Assembly: GCA_902810075.1 (NCBI GenBank)
Contig: LR778135.1
Location: forward strand, 62,001 to 126,000
From: Ruminococcaceae bacterium BL-6
GTDB lineage: Bacteria; Bacillota; Clostridia; Oscillospirales; Acutalibacteraceae
Reading direction: 5' to 3'
Length of the DNA stretch: 64,000 bases
Position numbers and translations under genes: made by a program. Numbering within the stretch: the first letter of the stretch is position 1; the number at the start of each line of letters is the position of its first letter. The notes beneath the pieces were generated by a model. It worked only from the letters and a program-made list of their open reading frames with translations. It ran no database searches and was not told where the DNA came from. Shown piece after piece: positions 1 to 7,720 of this stretch.

Positions 1-1
1 G

Positions 2-712
2 TATCTTCTGGGCGGCCAGCTCGACAGCGTCATGAATTATCCGTTCCGCAATGCGGTTCTGGGGTTCCTGACCGGAAAAAATCCGGCGGACATGATGGAG
101 ATCGTTCTGAGCATTCAGGAAAATTATCCGCCGCAGGTGCTCCACAGCCTGATGAATCTGATCGGCACGCACGACACGGAGCGCGCGCTGACGGTGCTTG
201 GCGCTGGCCCCGCGGGCGGCCGCAGCCGCGAATGGCAGAGCGCGCAGAGCCTTTCCCCGGATGAGCGTCGGCTGGGGCTGCTCCGGCTCCGCCTTGCCGC
301 CGCGATGCAGTATACCCTGCCCGGCGTCCCCTGCATCTATTACGGGGACGAGGCCGGGATGGAGGGATACCGCGACCCCTTCAACCGCAAATGCTACCCT
401 TGGGGGCACGAGGATGCGTTCCTGATCGCGTGGTACCGGATGCTCGGCGCTTTGCGCCGGAAAAATGCGGATGCCCTCGCGCGCGGCCCGCTTGCGCCGA
501 TTTGCGCGCAGGGCGGATGCATGGCGTACGAGCGGCGCGGGGAGCGCCTGCGCCTTCTGTGCGCGTTCAACGCGGACGGGGAGCCGGCGGAAATCCGCGT
601 TCCGCCCGAATGGGACGACGCCATGCCCGAGCTGGGCGGCCGGCCCGAAAACGGGGCTCTGACGCTCAACCCGTTCGGATGCGCGGTCCTCCGGCTCCAT
701 ATCGGTGGCTAA
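2..712 (+). CDS. GH13 alpha-glycosidase, C-terminal part (partial)
   Basis: The reading frame is open at the left window edge, so only about 236 C-terminal residues are seen. They match the end of a glycoside hydrolase family 13 enzyme (alpha-amylase, neopullulanase or cyclomaltodextrinase type): LIGTHDTERAL corresponds to conserved region IV, whose His-Asp pair stabilises the transition state, and GVPCIYYGDEAGMEGYRDP is the typical strand beta8 segment. The last ~80 residues look like the beta-sandwich C domain. It probably acts on alpha-glucans or maltodextrins; the exact substrate and any secretion signal lie outside the window. The stop is followed by a tRNA gene on the same strand with its own promoter. 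Confidence 0.85.
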   Translation, partial: YLLGGQLDSVMNYPFRNAVLGFLTGKNPADMMEIVLSIQENYPPQVLHSLMNLIGTHDTERALTVLGAGPAGGRSREWQSAQSLSPDERRLGLLRLRLAAAMQYTLPGVPCIYYGDEAGMEGYRDPFNRKCYPWGHEDAFLIAWYRMLGALRRKNADALARGPLAPICAQGGCMAYERRGERLRLLCAFNADGEPAEIRVPPEWDDAMPELGGRPENGALTLNPFGCAVLRLHIGG

Positions 713-752
713 GATGCAGCTCGAAAAGAAACGAAAAAATTCCTTAAAAAAC

Positions 753-781
753 TTGACTTTTGATGTTCGGTCGCTTATAAT
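753..781 (+). promoter_or_regulatory. Sigma70-type promoter of tRNA-Arg
   Basis: TTGACT at 753-758, a 17-base spacer and a perfect TATAAT at 776-781 lie about 40 bases before the tRNA. This is one of the best sigmaA-type promoters in the window. Confidence 0.85.
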
Positions 782-821
782 AATAAAGCTGTTCTTTTTA
801 GGACAGGCAGATCATAAGGAT

Positions 822-898
822 GCGCTCGTAGCTCAGCTGGATAGAGTGTCTGACTACGAATCAGAAGGTCGCGGGTTCGAATCCCTCCGGGCGCGCCA
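822..898 (+). tRNA. tRNA-Arg (anticodon ACG)
   Basis: A 77-nt cloverleaf: acceptor GCGCTCG (822-828) pairs with CGGGCGC (888-894), discriminator G895 and an encoded CCA (896-898). The anticodon loop CTACGAA, closed by TCTGA/TCAGA, gives anticodon ACG, reading CGU and, after A34 to inosine editing, CGC/CGA. The T arm GCGGG/CCCTC has a C-T mismatch at its second pair (C872-T886), unusual for a functional tRNA. The 3' end abuts an insertion sequence. Confidence 0.93.
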
Positions 899-1076
899 AA
901 AAAGGGGCTGTTGCAAAACGAAAGTTTTGCGGCAGTCCCTTTCTCAAGTAAAAAAGGCATCAAAGGCGGTCATTCAGGCCGAAAGCAGGCGTGAAGGAGC
1001 GAAAAACGGCGTAACGAAGCAGAGCAGCGCTGCGGAGCGCCGCATAAAATTTCTCCGTTTTCAGTTTTTCCGGAAA

Positions 1077-1989
1077 CTATTCTTTTTTGACACAGAATAA
1101 ATGTGTTTTCAGACGTCCTGCGTTGCATTTTGCCCACAGCTTTTTCAGATTGTACCCCAAGCACAGAAGGAAAAGCTCGGTGGAGATGTTAGCCCGGCCG
1201 CAGGTAAGGAAACGTTTGAATTTTCAAAACACCAAAAGCGCCTTCCACCTGAATGGAGCGGTTGACGCGAAGCGTAATTCCCCGTTCGGTTTCGATGTTC
1301 CGTTGGGAACGGCCGCTGAGCCGGAGCAGGTCTGTCTGGATTCTCAGTTCCTTCGGGCTGTCGTCTTTCGCTTTGCAGCAGGCCTCTCGGCACGGGCAGC
1401 CGGAACAGTCTTCGCACCGGTAGTATGCCGTCGTCTGGAAATATTCCTGCCGGACTGCTTCCCGCACCTTGCCCAGATGTTTTTCCGTCGTTTTGCGCCA
1501 GACAAACGTATACCGGTTTGCCCGGCTCTCTATCTTGGTGCCGTCGATAAACACCTCGTCGTGCTCCGTTTCGCCCATTTCCTCCAGCCGCCGGACAAAC
1601 TGGTAAAACAGATCTTCCACTGTGTCTTTCGTACGTCCGGTGCGAAACCGTGCAAACGTGCTGTAGTCCGGCACCGGCTCCCCCTGCAGCAGCCACATGA
1701 AGTCCACGCGTTTTCGGCAGGCTTCCTCCAGCTTGCGGGTCGAATAGATGCCGCACAGATAGCCGTACACCAATACTTCAAAGAGAATCCGGGGTTCGGC
1801 CGCCGATTTTCTTCCTTGCGAAGAATAGGCGCGGTACAGTTTCCTGTAATCCAGTTCCTCAAGCTGGGCGCTGACAAGCCGTACCGGATCCTCCTGTGGT
1901 ATCGTAATTTCCATATTCATCGGAAACGTCAACTGTTGAAATTTCCGCTCAAATCTGTTATGCTCTAAGAGCTTTTGAGTTTGTTTCAC
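1077..1989 (-). pseudogene. IS1182-family transposase, frameshifted near the C terminus
   Basis: From a GTG at 1989 the frame encodes 266 residues of a DDE transposase with an N-terminal DUF772-type region (PRILFEVLVYGYLCG), the catalytic-domain segment DEVFIDGTKIESRANRYTFVW and the late EGAFGVLK motif. It then hits a stop just after the late FPYLR segment. The expected C-terminal tail (RANISTELFLLCLGYNLKK ... HLFCVKKE) continues in another frame from about 1200 to the stop at 1077-1079. A one-base indel around 1190-1200 explains both. Either the gene is dead or this is a sequencing error; programmed frameshifting is not known for this family. Confidence 0.85.
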
Positions 1990-2005
1990 AACTATATTCT
2001 AAAGC

Positions 2006-2056
2006 AAAAAGCCGGAGCAGCCAACCCCTTTCGGGTGGCTTGCTCCGACTTCTTTT
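2006..2056 (-). terminator. Hairpin between the IS right end and the transposase start
   Basis: AAAAAGCCGGAGCAGCCAACC and GGTGGCTTGCTCCGACTTCT form a long imperfect stem ending in a T run in either direction. It lies between the right terminal repeat and the transposase start, where many IS elements carry a hairpin that limits transcription entering from outside. Confidence 0.6.
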
Positions 2057-2089
2057 TCGGGCCGTTTTGCAACAGCGCCTTTTTTCAAT

Positions 2090-2262
2090 GAAATTTGTCC
2101 TTCGGGCAAGTGAAATACCGCTGCGCGGTGTGAAATTTTGCTGCACAACATGAAATACGCTGCGGCGTATCGGGCAAATTTCATTTTACATTCCGCGCAG
2201 GCGGAATATTTCATGTGTCGAAGGACACATTTCACATCGGCGAAGCCGATATTTCATTCGTA
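2090..2262. repeat. Array of seven mini-hairpins separated by TGAAAT/ATTTCA
   Basis: Seven short palindromes of 5-7 bp stems follow one another, each bounded by TGAAAT or ATTTCA. The first four have trinucleotide tops TTC or TGC (for example ACCGC-TGC-GCGGT, ATACGC-TGC-GGCGTAT). The last three have the complementary tops GCA and GAA in the opposite orientation (ATTCCGC-GCA-GGCGGAAT, TGTGTC-GAA-GGACACA, ATCGGC-GAA-GCCGAT). The block is thus a larger inverted arrangement. It has no coding potential and directly abuts the IS right end. Confidence 0.8.
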
Positions 2263-2357
2263 CTTAAATGACCGAGTGTAGGTTGGAGAAATCAACGGCC
2301 TTTGCCCACCGGGAAAACGGTGGGACTCGCGGAACGTGTATTGAGCGTGCCAATACC

Positions 2358-2373
2358 CGAATCCCTCCGGGCG
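2358..2373 (+). repeat. Duplicate of the tRNA-Arg 3' segment (possible att remnant)
   Basis: The 16 bases CGAATCCCTCCGGGCG are identical to 878-893 in the T-loop, T-stem and acceptor of tRNA-Arg, and the similarity continues weakly (GGGCTAAAAAA against CGCCAAAAAAG). Such a displaced tRNA 3' end is what site-specific integration leaves behind. No integrase gene is present. Confidence 0.6.
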
Positions 2374-2418
2374 GGCTAAAAAATCATATCAAAGTTCGGC
2401 TTCTTCCGAATAAGCATA

Positions 2419-2437
2419 ATAGAGTGATACACTCTAT
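2419..2437. promoter_or_regulatory. Perfect 8-bp inverted repeat, likely XRE operator
   Basis: ATAGAGTG-ATA-CACTCTAT is a perfect dyad 20 bases before the start of the XRE-type regulator, with CATAAT overlapping its left edge as a possible -10. Position and symmetry suggest autoregulation. Confidence 0.55.
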
Positions 2438-2456
2438 CTTATGCTGTTGGTGGGTG

Positions 2457-2688
2457 ATGAAGATGAAGTATATTGACCGGATTCGTGCATTGAGAGAGGA
2501 CAGGGATCTGACGCAGACAGATGTGGCAAACCTTCTGAATATTGGCCAGAAGACATATTCGGACTATGAATTGGAAAAGACAAGGATCCCGCTCGACAGC
2601 ATGCTGGTGCTTGCGAAATATTACGATGTAAGCATGGATTTATCTCAGCGAGGCCAGCGATATCAAAACCCCATATCCCAGAAAATAA
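2457..2688 (+). pseudogene. XRE-family HTH regulator, frameshifted near its end
   Basis: Starting at ATG 2457 (or 2463) the product begins MKMKYIDRIRALREDRDLTQ and contains a canonical helix-turn-helix (TQTDVANLLNIGQKTYSDYE) of the single-domain XRE/Cro family. After KYYDVSMD the frame degenerates. Skipping one T in the GGATTTA run near 2640 restores the family's usual tail, YLSEASDIKTPYPRK, with a stop at 2686-2688. An intact version would be about 77 residues. The uncorrected frame runs on to 2858 with unrelated residues. The DNA-binding domain itself is complete, so partial function is possible. Confidence 0.78.
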
Positions 2689-2776
2689 GAAAAAGACTGC
2701 TTACTGAAATTTTTTGGCTCGCCGCCGTTGGCGGATTTACCCGGCCGATTTGGCCGGAACAGCGGGGTGCAGAACC

Positions 2777-3019
2777 TTATTTATCCACCAATTCGTCTGT
2801 GGCTACCTCAAAAAAGCCCGCAAAAGCTTTTAGCTCAATATCTGTGACAAAACGCTGACCGCTTTCAATTTGCTGAATCGCATTTTTGTTTAAATCCAGA
2901 CCCCTCAGCTGCATCTGATCCGCTAAGGCACGTTGAGATAAGTCCCTTTCTTTGCGTAATTCTGTAATTTTGTTACCGCACAGATTTAATGTTCCGTCTG
3001 CATTTTTATTTTTAAACAT
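2777..3019 (-). CDS. XRE-family HTH regulator
   Basis: 80 residues from ATG 3019, preceded by GGAGAG at a good distance; a start further upstream would lack a ribosome site. The HTH spans about residues 16-66 (ITELRKERDLSQRALADQMQ ... NAIQQIESGQRFVTDIELKAF), and the short tail ends FFEVATDELVDK. This is the type of small regulator found on integrated elements. It is convergent with the frameshifted XRE gene and divergent from the AbrB-like gene; the shared upstream region holds dyads that could serve as its operators. The target is unknown. Confidence 0.85.
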   Translation of the reverse strand: MFKNKNADGTLNLCGNKITELRKERDLSQRALADQMQLRGLDLNKNAIQQIESGQRFVTDIELKAFAGFFEVATDELVDK

Positions 3020-3048
3020 AATTTCTCTCCCAATTTGACATTTAGTGC

Positions 3049-3077
3049 TTGTCATTAAGAAAAGCATATGTTAAAAT
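3049..3077 (+). promoter_or_regulatory. Promoter of the AbrB-like gene, with flanking dyads
   Basis: TTGTCA (3049-3054), a 17-base spacer and TAAAAT (3072-3077) form a good promoter. A TGACA/TGTCA inverted repeat overlaps the -35, and a second dyad TGACC/GGTCA lies at 3089-3107 just downstream. Both are plausible sites for the divergent XRE regulator or for AbrB-type self-control. Confidence 0.6.
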
Positions 3078-3126
3078 GGACTATAATATGACCCTTACTG
3101 AAGGTCAATCTCTAAAAAGGCGGAAA

Positions 3127-3375
3127 ATGATGATACAGCAAAAATTTGTTAGGGAAATGGATTCGTTTGGACGGATTGTCTTACCGCGGGATTTCAGAAA
3201 TGCAATGTGCTGGAAAGATGGGACAAAGATTTCCATCATCAGGGATGGCCGCAAATTGATATTGCAGGAAGAGAACGGCTCTTGCTTCCTTGAGGGAGAA
3301 TGGAAAAGAGAGAAAGCCTGTAAAAAAGGTAGGGGCGTTTCTGTATCAAAACATGTCTCCCGATGGAACAAATGA
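3127..3375 (+). CDS. AbrB/SpoVT-type transition-state regulator-like protein
   Basis: About 82 residues. The start is ATG 3127 (or the adjacent ATG 3130) after AAAAAGGCGG. The N-terminal half is a swapped-hairpin AbrB DNA-binding domain: FVREMDSFGRIVLPRDFRNA ... WKDGTKISIIRDGRKLILQ. The basic C-terminal part (GEWKREKACKKGRG) is not a recognised domain and could be an altered tail. Such proteins are dimeric or tetrameric DNA binders, often global regulators or antitoxins. No toxin partner lies next to it. It is transcribed divergently from the XRE gene. Confidence 0.8.
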   Translation: MMIQQKFVREMDSFGRIVLPRDFRNAMCWKDGTKISIIRDGRKLILQEENGSCFLEGEWKREKACKKGRGVSVSKHVSRWNK

Positions 3376-3398
3376 CACAACGGTGAAGCGCCAAAACC

Positions 3399-3420
3399 CG
3401 AATTCCTTCGGACGTACCCA
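3399..3420 (+). repeat. Second, diverged tRNA-3'-end-like fragment
   Basis: CCCGAATTCCTTCGGACGTA resembles the fragment at 2358 and the tRNA-Arg T-arm with several substitutions. Both fragments share a preceding GCCAAWACCCGAAT context, so they appear to be copies of the same piece. Evidence is modest because the core is short and palindromic. Confidence 0.4.
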
Positions 3421-3490
3421 GAAGACTTGCCGCAATACTGGAAGGAATACAGTTTCATACCCGAAAAATTTTGCCTTTCCGCCCAGCGCC

Positions 3491-3520
3491 TTGACAGACC
3501 GTTCGGCGCTGTGTTTCAAT
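3491..3520 (+). promoter_or_regulatory. Probable promoter of the S-box/metK transcript
   Basis: A perfect TTGACA (3491-3496), then 18 bases and TTCAAT (3515-3520), places the transcript start about 15 bases before the riboswitch. Confidence 0.55.
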
Positions 3521-3540
3521 AGAAATGAAATAAAAATATC

Positions 3541-3640
3541 ACCTTATCAAGAGCGGCGGAGGGAAAGGCCCTGTGAAGCCCGGCAACCTGCACATGAGCA
3601 AGGTGCCAAATCCTGCGGACAAAAACGTGCAGATGAGGAT
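3541..3640 (+). promoter_or_regulatory. SAM-I (S-box) riboswitch aptamer
   Basis: The conserved S-box elements appear in order: CTTATCAAGAG, GGCGGAGGGA, GGCCCTGTGAAGCCCGGCAACC, then AAGGTGCCAAATCCTGC and the closing AGATGAGGAT. The aptamer binds S-adenosylmethionine and here controls the SAM synthetase gene directly downstream. A terminator follows at once, so high SAM should stop transcription before metK. Confidence 0.96.
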
Positions 3641-3643
3641 TTG

Positions 3644-3680
3644 AACGCCTCCGGCTGTTTTTACGCCGGAGGCGTTTTTT
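3644..3680 (+). terminator. Rho-independent terminator of the SAM riboswitch
   Basis: AACGCCTCCGGC and GCCGGAGGCGTT form a perfect 12-bp stem followed by TTTTT, between the aptamer and metK. This is the expression platform. Confidence 0.93.
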
Positions 3681-3708
3681 GATAGGCGAATCAAAAGGAG
3701 AATTACGA

Positions 3709-4893
3709 ATGAGAAGACACACATTTACATCCGAATCCGTAACGGAAGGGCACCCGGACAAGGTATGCGACCAGATTTCAGACGCCGTGCTGGACGCCAT
3801 CCTGAAAGACGACCCGGAAGGGCGCGTCGCCTGTGAAACGGTCTGCAATACCGGCCTTGTGCTCGTAACGGGTGAAATCACGACAAAAAGCTATATCGAT
3901 ATTCCATCCATCGTCCGTTCCACTTTAACGGATATCGGCTACAACAAATCGGATTATGGAATTGACGGGACCCATGCGGCCGTCATCACCGCGATCGAGG
4001 AACAGTCGCCCGACATTGCGCTCGGCGTCGATCAGGCGTTTGAAGCCAGACAAGGGGCCGAAACCGGGGACGACATAGAATCCATCGGCGCCGGGGATCA
4101 GGGAATGATGTTTGGATTCGCCTGCAGCGAAACGCCGGAGCTGATGCCCCTGCCCATTTCCCTTGCGCATAAGCTTGCAAAGCAGCTTGCCTCCGTGCGC
4201 AAAACAGGAGTCATCCCTTATCTGCGCCCGGACGGCAAAACGCAGGTGACGGTGGAATATGAAGGGGACCGCCCCGTACGCGTCGATACGATTGTCATTT
4301 CGGCACAGCACGACCCGCAGGCCACTCTTGCGCAGATCAAAGACGACCTGATGGAGCATGTGGTCAGGACTGTTGTGCCCGGTGAGCTGCTTGACGCAAA
4401 AACAAAGTATTTTATCAATCCCACCGGCCGGTTTGTGCTCGGCGGGCCGGCTGTGGATTCCGGATTGACCGGCCGCAAGATCATCGTCGATACTTACGGC
4501 GGATACGCGCGCCATGGCGGCGGCGCGTTTTCGGGAAAGGACCCCACGAAGGTTGACCGCTCCGCCGCGTATGCCGCCCGCTATATCGCCAAAAATATTG
4601 TCGCGGCCGGGCTTGCGGACAAATGCGAGCTGGAAATCGCCTATGCCATCGGCGTGGCAAGGCCCGTGTCGGTTCTTGTCAATACGTTCGGCACCAATAA
4701 GATCGACGAGCAGAAGATCGAACGTCTGGTGGTCGAAAACTTTGATCTCCGCCCAGCCGCCATCATCAAACGTCTTGACCTGCGCCGGCCGATTTACCGC
4801 AGCCTTGCGGCTTATGGACATATGGGGCGCGAAGATCTGGGCGTCAGCTTCGAAAAGACAGATGCCGCGGACCTGTTGAAGCGGGGAATCTGA
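3709..4893 (+). CDS. metK: S-adenosylmethionine synthetase
   Basis: 394 residues, the usual MetK length, starting at ATG 3709 with AAAGGAG eight bases upstream. It makes SAM from methionine and ATP in the cytoplasm as a tetramer. Signatures include [20 protein letters not shown] (ATP/Mg site), [13 protein letters not shown] (the methionine-loop signature) and the glycine-rich [20 protein letters not shown] phosphate-binding loop. All expected catalytic residues appear present. It is monocistronic, regulated by the S-box leader, and ends before a bidirectional terminator. Confidence 0.98.
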   Translation: MRRHTFTSESVTEGHPDKVCDQISDAVLDAILKDDPEGRVACETVCNTGLVLVTGEITTKSYIDIPSIVRSTLTDIGYNKSDYGIDGTHAAVITAIEEQSPDIALGVDQAFEARQGAETGDDIESIGAGDQGMMFGFACSETPELMPLPISLAHKLAKQLASVRKTGVIPYLRPDGKTQVTVEYEGDRPVRVDTIVISAQHDPQATLAQIKDDLMEHVVRTVVPGELLDAKTKYFINPTGRFVLGGPAVDSGLTGRKIIVDTYGGYARHGGGAFSGKDPTKVDRSAAYAARYIAKNIVAAGLADKCELEIAYAIGVARPVSVLVNTFGTNKIDEQKIERLVVENFDLRPAAIIKRLDLRRPIYRSLAAYGHMGREDLGVSFEKTDAADLLKRGI

Positions 4894-4936
4894 ACCCCGG
4901 GAAAGAGATCGTTCCCCTGACCCTCTGAATTTAAAT

Positions 4937-4984
4937 CAAAAAAATCCGGGCTTTTTCAAAAGGGAAAAAAGCCCGGATTTTTTA
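4937..4984. terminator. Bidirectional terminator between metK and the ABC operon
   Basis: AAAAATCCGGGCTTTTT and AAAAAGCCCGGATTTTTT form a long stem with A and T flanks, serving metK on the plus strand and the convergent ABC operon on the minus strand. Confidence 0.92.
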
Positions 4985-5022
4985 TTGTGATTTTTGAGAT
5001 CGTTTCAGAGGGGTGAACTTTC

Positions 5023-5790
5023 TTAAATATAATATTCAACTTCCAGGTCGGAGTCCTGGAAGAACTCCTGATAGATCTCACGCCGCACCGCGATAAAGCT
5101 GGCGCTGTTGCGGTCCCGGGGGCGGGAGAGGTTGACCGGGATGCACTTTTTCACCCTGCCCGGCCGGTTCGACAGGACGATGATCCGGTCGCTGAGAAAA
5201 ATCGCCTCGTCCACGTCGTGGGTGACCAGAAGCATCGTGGCCTTTTGGGCCTGCCAGATGCGAAGAATCTCATTCTGCATCTGGATGCGGGTCAGCGCGT
5301 CCAGCGCGCCGAAAGGTTCATCCAGAAGCAGGATCTCCGGGCAGTTGATCAGCGTGCGCGCGATGCTCACGCGCTGCTGCATGCCGCCGGAGATCTGTTT
5401 CGGCAGCGCGTCGGCAAAGTCCGATAGCCCCACAAGCTCCATGTGCTCGCGGACCAGCTCGTCGTCCCGGGGGGAGGGCTTGAAAATCCCGAAGCGGATG
5501 TTCTCCTTCACCGTGAGCCATGGGAACAGCCGGGATTCCTGAAAGATCATGCCGATCTCGATCGTGGGCTCCGTCACCGGTTTCCCGTGGAACCGCACCT
5601 GCCCCTCGGTGGCCGTTTCCAGCCCGGATATGATTCGGAGGAGCGTGCTTTTGCCGCAGCCGCTGGCGCCCACGATGCTGATAAAACTGCCCGCCTCGAT
5701 CTTCTGGGAGACGCCGCCCAGAACCTCCAGCTTTCCCTTCGCAAGGGGAAAGGTCTTCCGCACCCCGTCTATTTCCAAAACCGGATTCAT
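5023..5790 (-). CDS. ABC transporter ATPase, nitrate/sulfonate/taurine type
   Basis: 255 residues with Walker A GASGCGKSTLL, Q-loop FQESRLFPWL, signature ISGGMQQRVSIARTL, Walker B ILLLDEPFGALDALTR and switch His in LLVTHDVDEAI. This is the SsuB/TauB/ThiZ family that powers uptake of small organic sulfur, nitrogen or pyrimidine compounds. It is the last gene of a five-gene minus-strand operon. The substrate cannot be read from the ATPase. A bidirectional terminator follows. Confidence 0.93.
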   Translation of the reverse strand: MNPVLEIDGVRKTFPLAKGKLEVLGGVSQKIEAGSFISIVGASGCGKSTLLRIISGLETATEGQVRFHGKPVTEPTIEIGMIFQESRLFPWLTVKENIRFGIFKPSPRDDELVREHMELVGLSDFADALPKQISGGMQQRVSIARTLINCPEILLLDEPFGALDALTRIQMQNEILRIWQAQKATMLLVTHDVDEAIFLSDRIIVLSNRPGRVKKCIPVNLSRPRDRNSASFIAVRREIYQEFFQDSDLEVEYYI

Positions 5791-5865
5791 TTCATTCCTC
5801 CTAAGGCGAGGCGGGCTGAATCAGGCCCGCCTCTGCCCGAATCTAAAATTGCGTCCCGACTGCTT

Positions 5866-6669
5866 TTATGTCCAGCTCAGCATTCTGTTCTGGATGCGCA
5901 GCAGCAGGATATCGATCAGAATGCCGATGACGCCGATGATCGTCAGCCCCATGAACATGACCGCCGGCTGCGACATCTCCCGGGCATAGGAGATCAGATA
6001 TCCGACGCCCTTGGACGCGCCCACCATTTCCGCGGCCACGATCCCGCGCCACGAGTTGCTCAGCCCCAGCCGCACGCCCGTGAGCAGCGACGGCACGGCG
6101 CTGGGCAGGATGATCCTGCGCAGGATCGTGATCCGGTCCTTTTTCAGAATCCGCGCCACCTCCAGATGCTTCGCATCCACGTTCCGGATTCCGCTTTCCG
6201 TGTTCAGCAGAACCGGCCAGAGCGCCCCGATGGCGATGACCAGAACCTTGGACAGCTCGCCGATGCCGAACCACAGGATAAACAGCGGCACAAGGCCCAC
6301 CATGGGGATCGGGCGGATCACCCCCAGAACGACGGCGCTGGCCCGCTCGAATTTCGGGAACAGCCCCAGCATGATCCCCAGCACCAGGCCGCTGCCGCCG
6401 CCGAGCAAAAACCCAAAGGCCACCCGGTGAAGGCTGGTGAAGAAGTTGTCGCTCAGCATCCCGCTCTGGATGTAAGAGGCAAAGGAATCGACGACCCGGA
6501 ACGGGGTGGGCATGATGGTGAGGTTCAGCCGCCCCAGGCTGCCCAGCAGCTGCCAGACCACAAGGATCGCGAGCGGGGTCCCGACCAGCAGGGCGTAGTC
6601 GACAATAGCGGAGACACGCTGCTGCCGGGCAGTCGTCAGTTTTGTGTCCTTTTCCATGCGATCAATCAT
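5866..6669 (-). CDS. ABC transporter permease, SsuC/TauC-like
   Basis: 267 residues with about six hydrophobic segments and the inner-membrane-component EAA loop around EVARILKKDRITILRRIILPSAVPSLLTGVRLGLSNSW. It belongs to the binding-protein-dependent permeases of the nitrate/sulfonate group. Its start overlaps the end of the binding-protein gene by eight bases, implying translational coupling. It should pair with the ATPase downstream. Confidence 0.93.
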   Translation of the reverse strand: MIDRMEKDTKLTTARQQRVSAIVDYALLVGTPLAILVVWQLLGSLGRLNLTIMPTPFRVVDSFASYIQSGMLSDNFFTSLHRVAFGFLLGGGSGLVLGIMLGLFPKFERASAVVLGVIRPIPMVGLVPLFILWFGIGELSKVLVIAIGALWPVLLNTESGIRNVDAKHLEVARILKKDRITILRRIILPSAVPSLLTGVRLGLSNSWRGIVAAEMVGASKGVGYLISYAREMSQPAVMFMGLTIIGVIGILIDILLLRIQNRMLSWT

Positions 6670-7720
6670 CCAATCCCGGCAGTCCCGCCGCCTTCACATA
6701 ACGATCGTCCACCAGATCGGCGGCCTTCAGGCCTTTGTCGGGAACGATTTTTTGCTCTATGTTGAAACGAAGCGTGTCGTCCAGCGCGTTGACCAGCGCC
6801 TTGTCCACGCCGAGCCGGAATACCTTGGACTGGTAATACAGCCTGGTGGCCTCCAGATTGTTCGAGCTCTGGACCCGCGCCACGATCTTTACCGCCTCGT
6901 CAAGATTCGCGTCGCTTGCCTTGATCCAGTCGATGGCCTTCTGCACGACCTTGAAATAGCGCGCCACGATTTCCGGATTCTTTTCCAGATACTCTCTGCG
7001 CCCGTAGGTGATCGTCATCACCTTGTCGTAGCCCTCGGCGTCCGCCACTTCCACCGTGGTGCCCAGCTTCAGCAGGTCGCTCCGGTTCGGCTCATCCACC
7101 AGCGTGGCGTCGATGCTGCCCGCGGTCAGGGCGCTCACCGTGTCCGCCGTTTTCATGTTGACGATCTGCACCTCTTTGTCGGTGAGATGGACGGCGGCCA
7201 GGAATTTCAGCAGCAGCTTATGGTTATTGGTGCCCAGGCCCACTCCCACCTTTTTGCCCTTCAGGTCCTCCAGCTTGGCGATGCCCGACGCTTTGGTCGC
7301 GATCAGGCTGTATCCCTTGGGCGCTTCCCACAGATAGGAGATGACCTTTATGTCCGTGCCGTTGGACCAGGCCTGTATGGTGGGCATATCCCCCATGTTG
7401 GCGATGTCGAGCTGCCCGGCGGAAATCGCCTCGTTCTGGGCGGGGCCGTTGGCGAAGTGGGGCAGCTCCACCTTTACGGCGTCGCCGAATTCCTCTTTGA
7501 ACCAGCCCTTATCCTCCGCCACGATCAGCGGGAAATAATTGGAGTTCTGCCCCACCACCAGCTTGGTGGCCGTGTTCAGCTTTTCCTTCGGTTCGGCGGC
7601 CTTGCTGCTGCCGGCTGCGCCGGACCCCTGACCGGAGCAGCCGCCCAAAAGCAGCAGGGCGGCGGCCAGGGCGATTCCTCTGCTGAAAGCGGATCTTCGC
7701 TGCTTCCCGGAAAATTTCAT
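6662..7720 (-). CDS. ABC substrate-binding lipoprotein, NMT1/SsuA-like
   Basis: 352 residues. A positively charged N-terminus and hydrophobic stretch end in the lipobox LLGGC (Cys28), so the protein is a membrane-anchored lipoprotein. The mature part is a two-lobed NMT1/THI5-SsuA-TauA type receptor: LVVGQNSNYFPLIVAEDKGWFKEE ... GVGLGTNNHKLLLKFL ... DATLVDEPNRSDLL. Family members bind alkanesulfonates, taurine, nitrate or thiamine precursors. Here the ligand is unknown and is best inferred from the companion radical SAM and flavin proteins. Its start overlaps the upstream gene by four bases. Confidence 0.9.
   Translation of the reverse strand: MKFSGKQRRSAFSRGIALAAALLLLGGCSGQGSGAAGSSKAAEPKEKLNTATKLVVGQNSNYFPLIVAEDKGWFKEEFGDAVKVELPHFANGPAQNEAISAGQLDIANMGDMPTIQAWSNGTDIKVISYLWEAPKGYSLIATKASGIAKLEDLKGKKVGVGLGTNNHKLLLKFLAAVHLTDKEVQIVNMKTADTVSALTAGSIDATLVDEPNRSDLLKLGTTVEVADAEGYDKVMTITYGRREYLEKNPEIVARYFKVVQKAIDWIKASDANLDEAVKIVARVQSSNNLEATRLYYQSKVFRLGVDKALVNALDDTLRFNIEQKIVPDKGLKAADLVDDRYVKAAGLPGLDD

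Larger units (their letters stand above)
898..2085. mobile_element. IS1182-like insertion sequence
   Basis: Terminal inverted repeats lie at 898-920 (six A, then GGGGCTGTTGCAAAACG) and 2063-2085 (its reverse complement with one mismatch). They enclose one transposase gene on the minus strand. The left end also folds on itself: GGGGCTGTTGCAAAAC, a GAAA loop, then GTTTTGCGGCAGTCCC. A near-identical hairpin without any transposase sits at 47781-47816. Family assignment rests on the transposase. No clear target duplication was found. The element starts directly at the CCA end of tRNA-Arg. With its only transposase frameshifted it is probably no longer autonomous. Confidence 0.82.
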
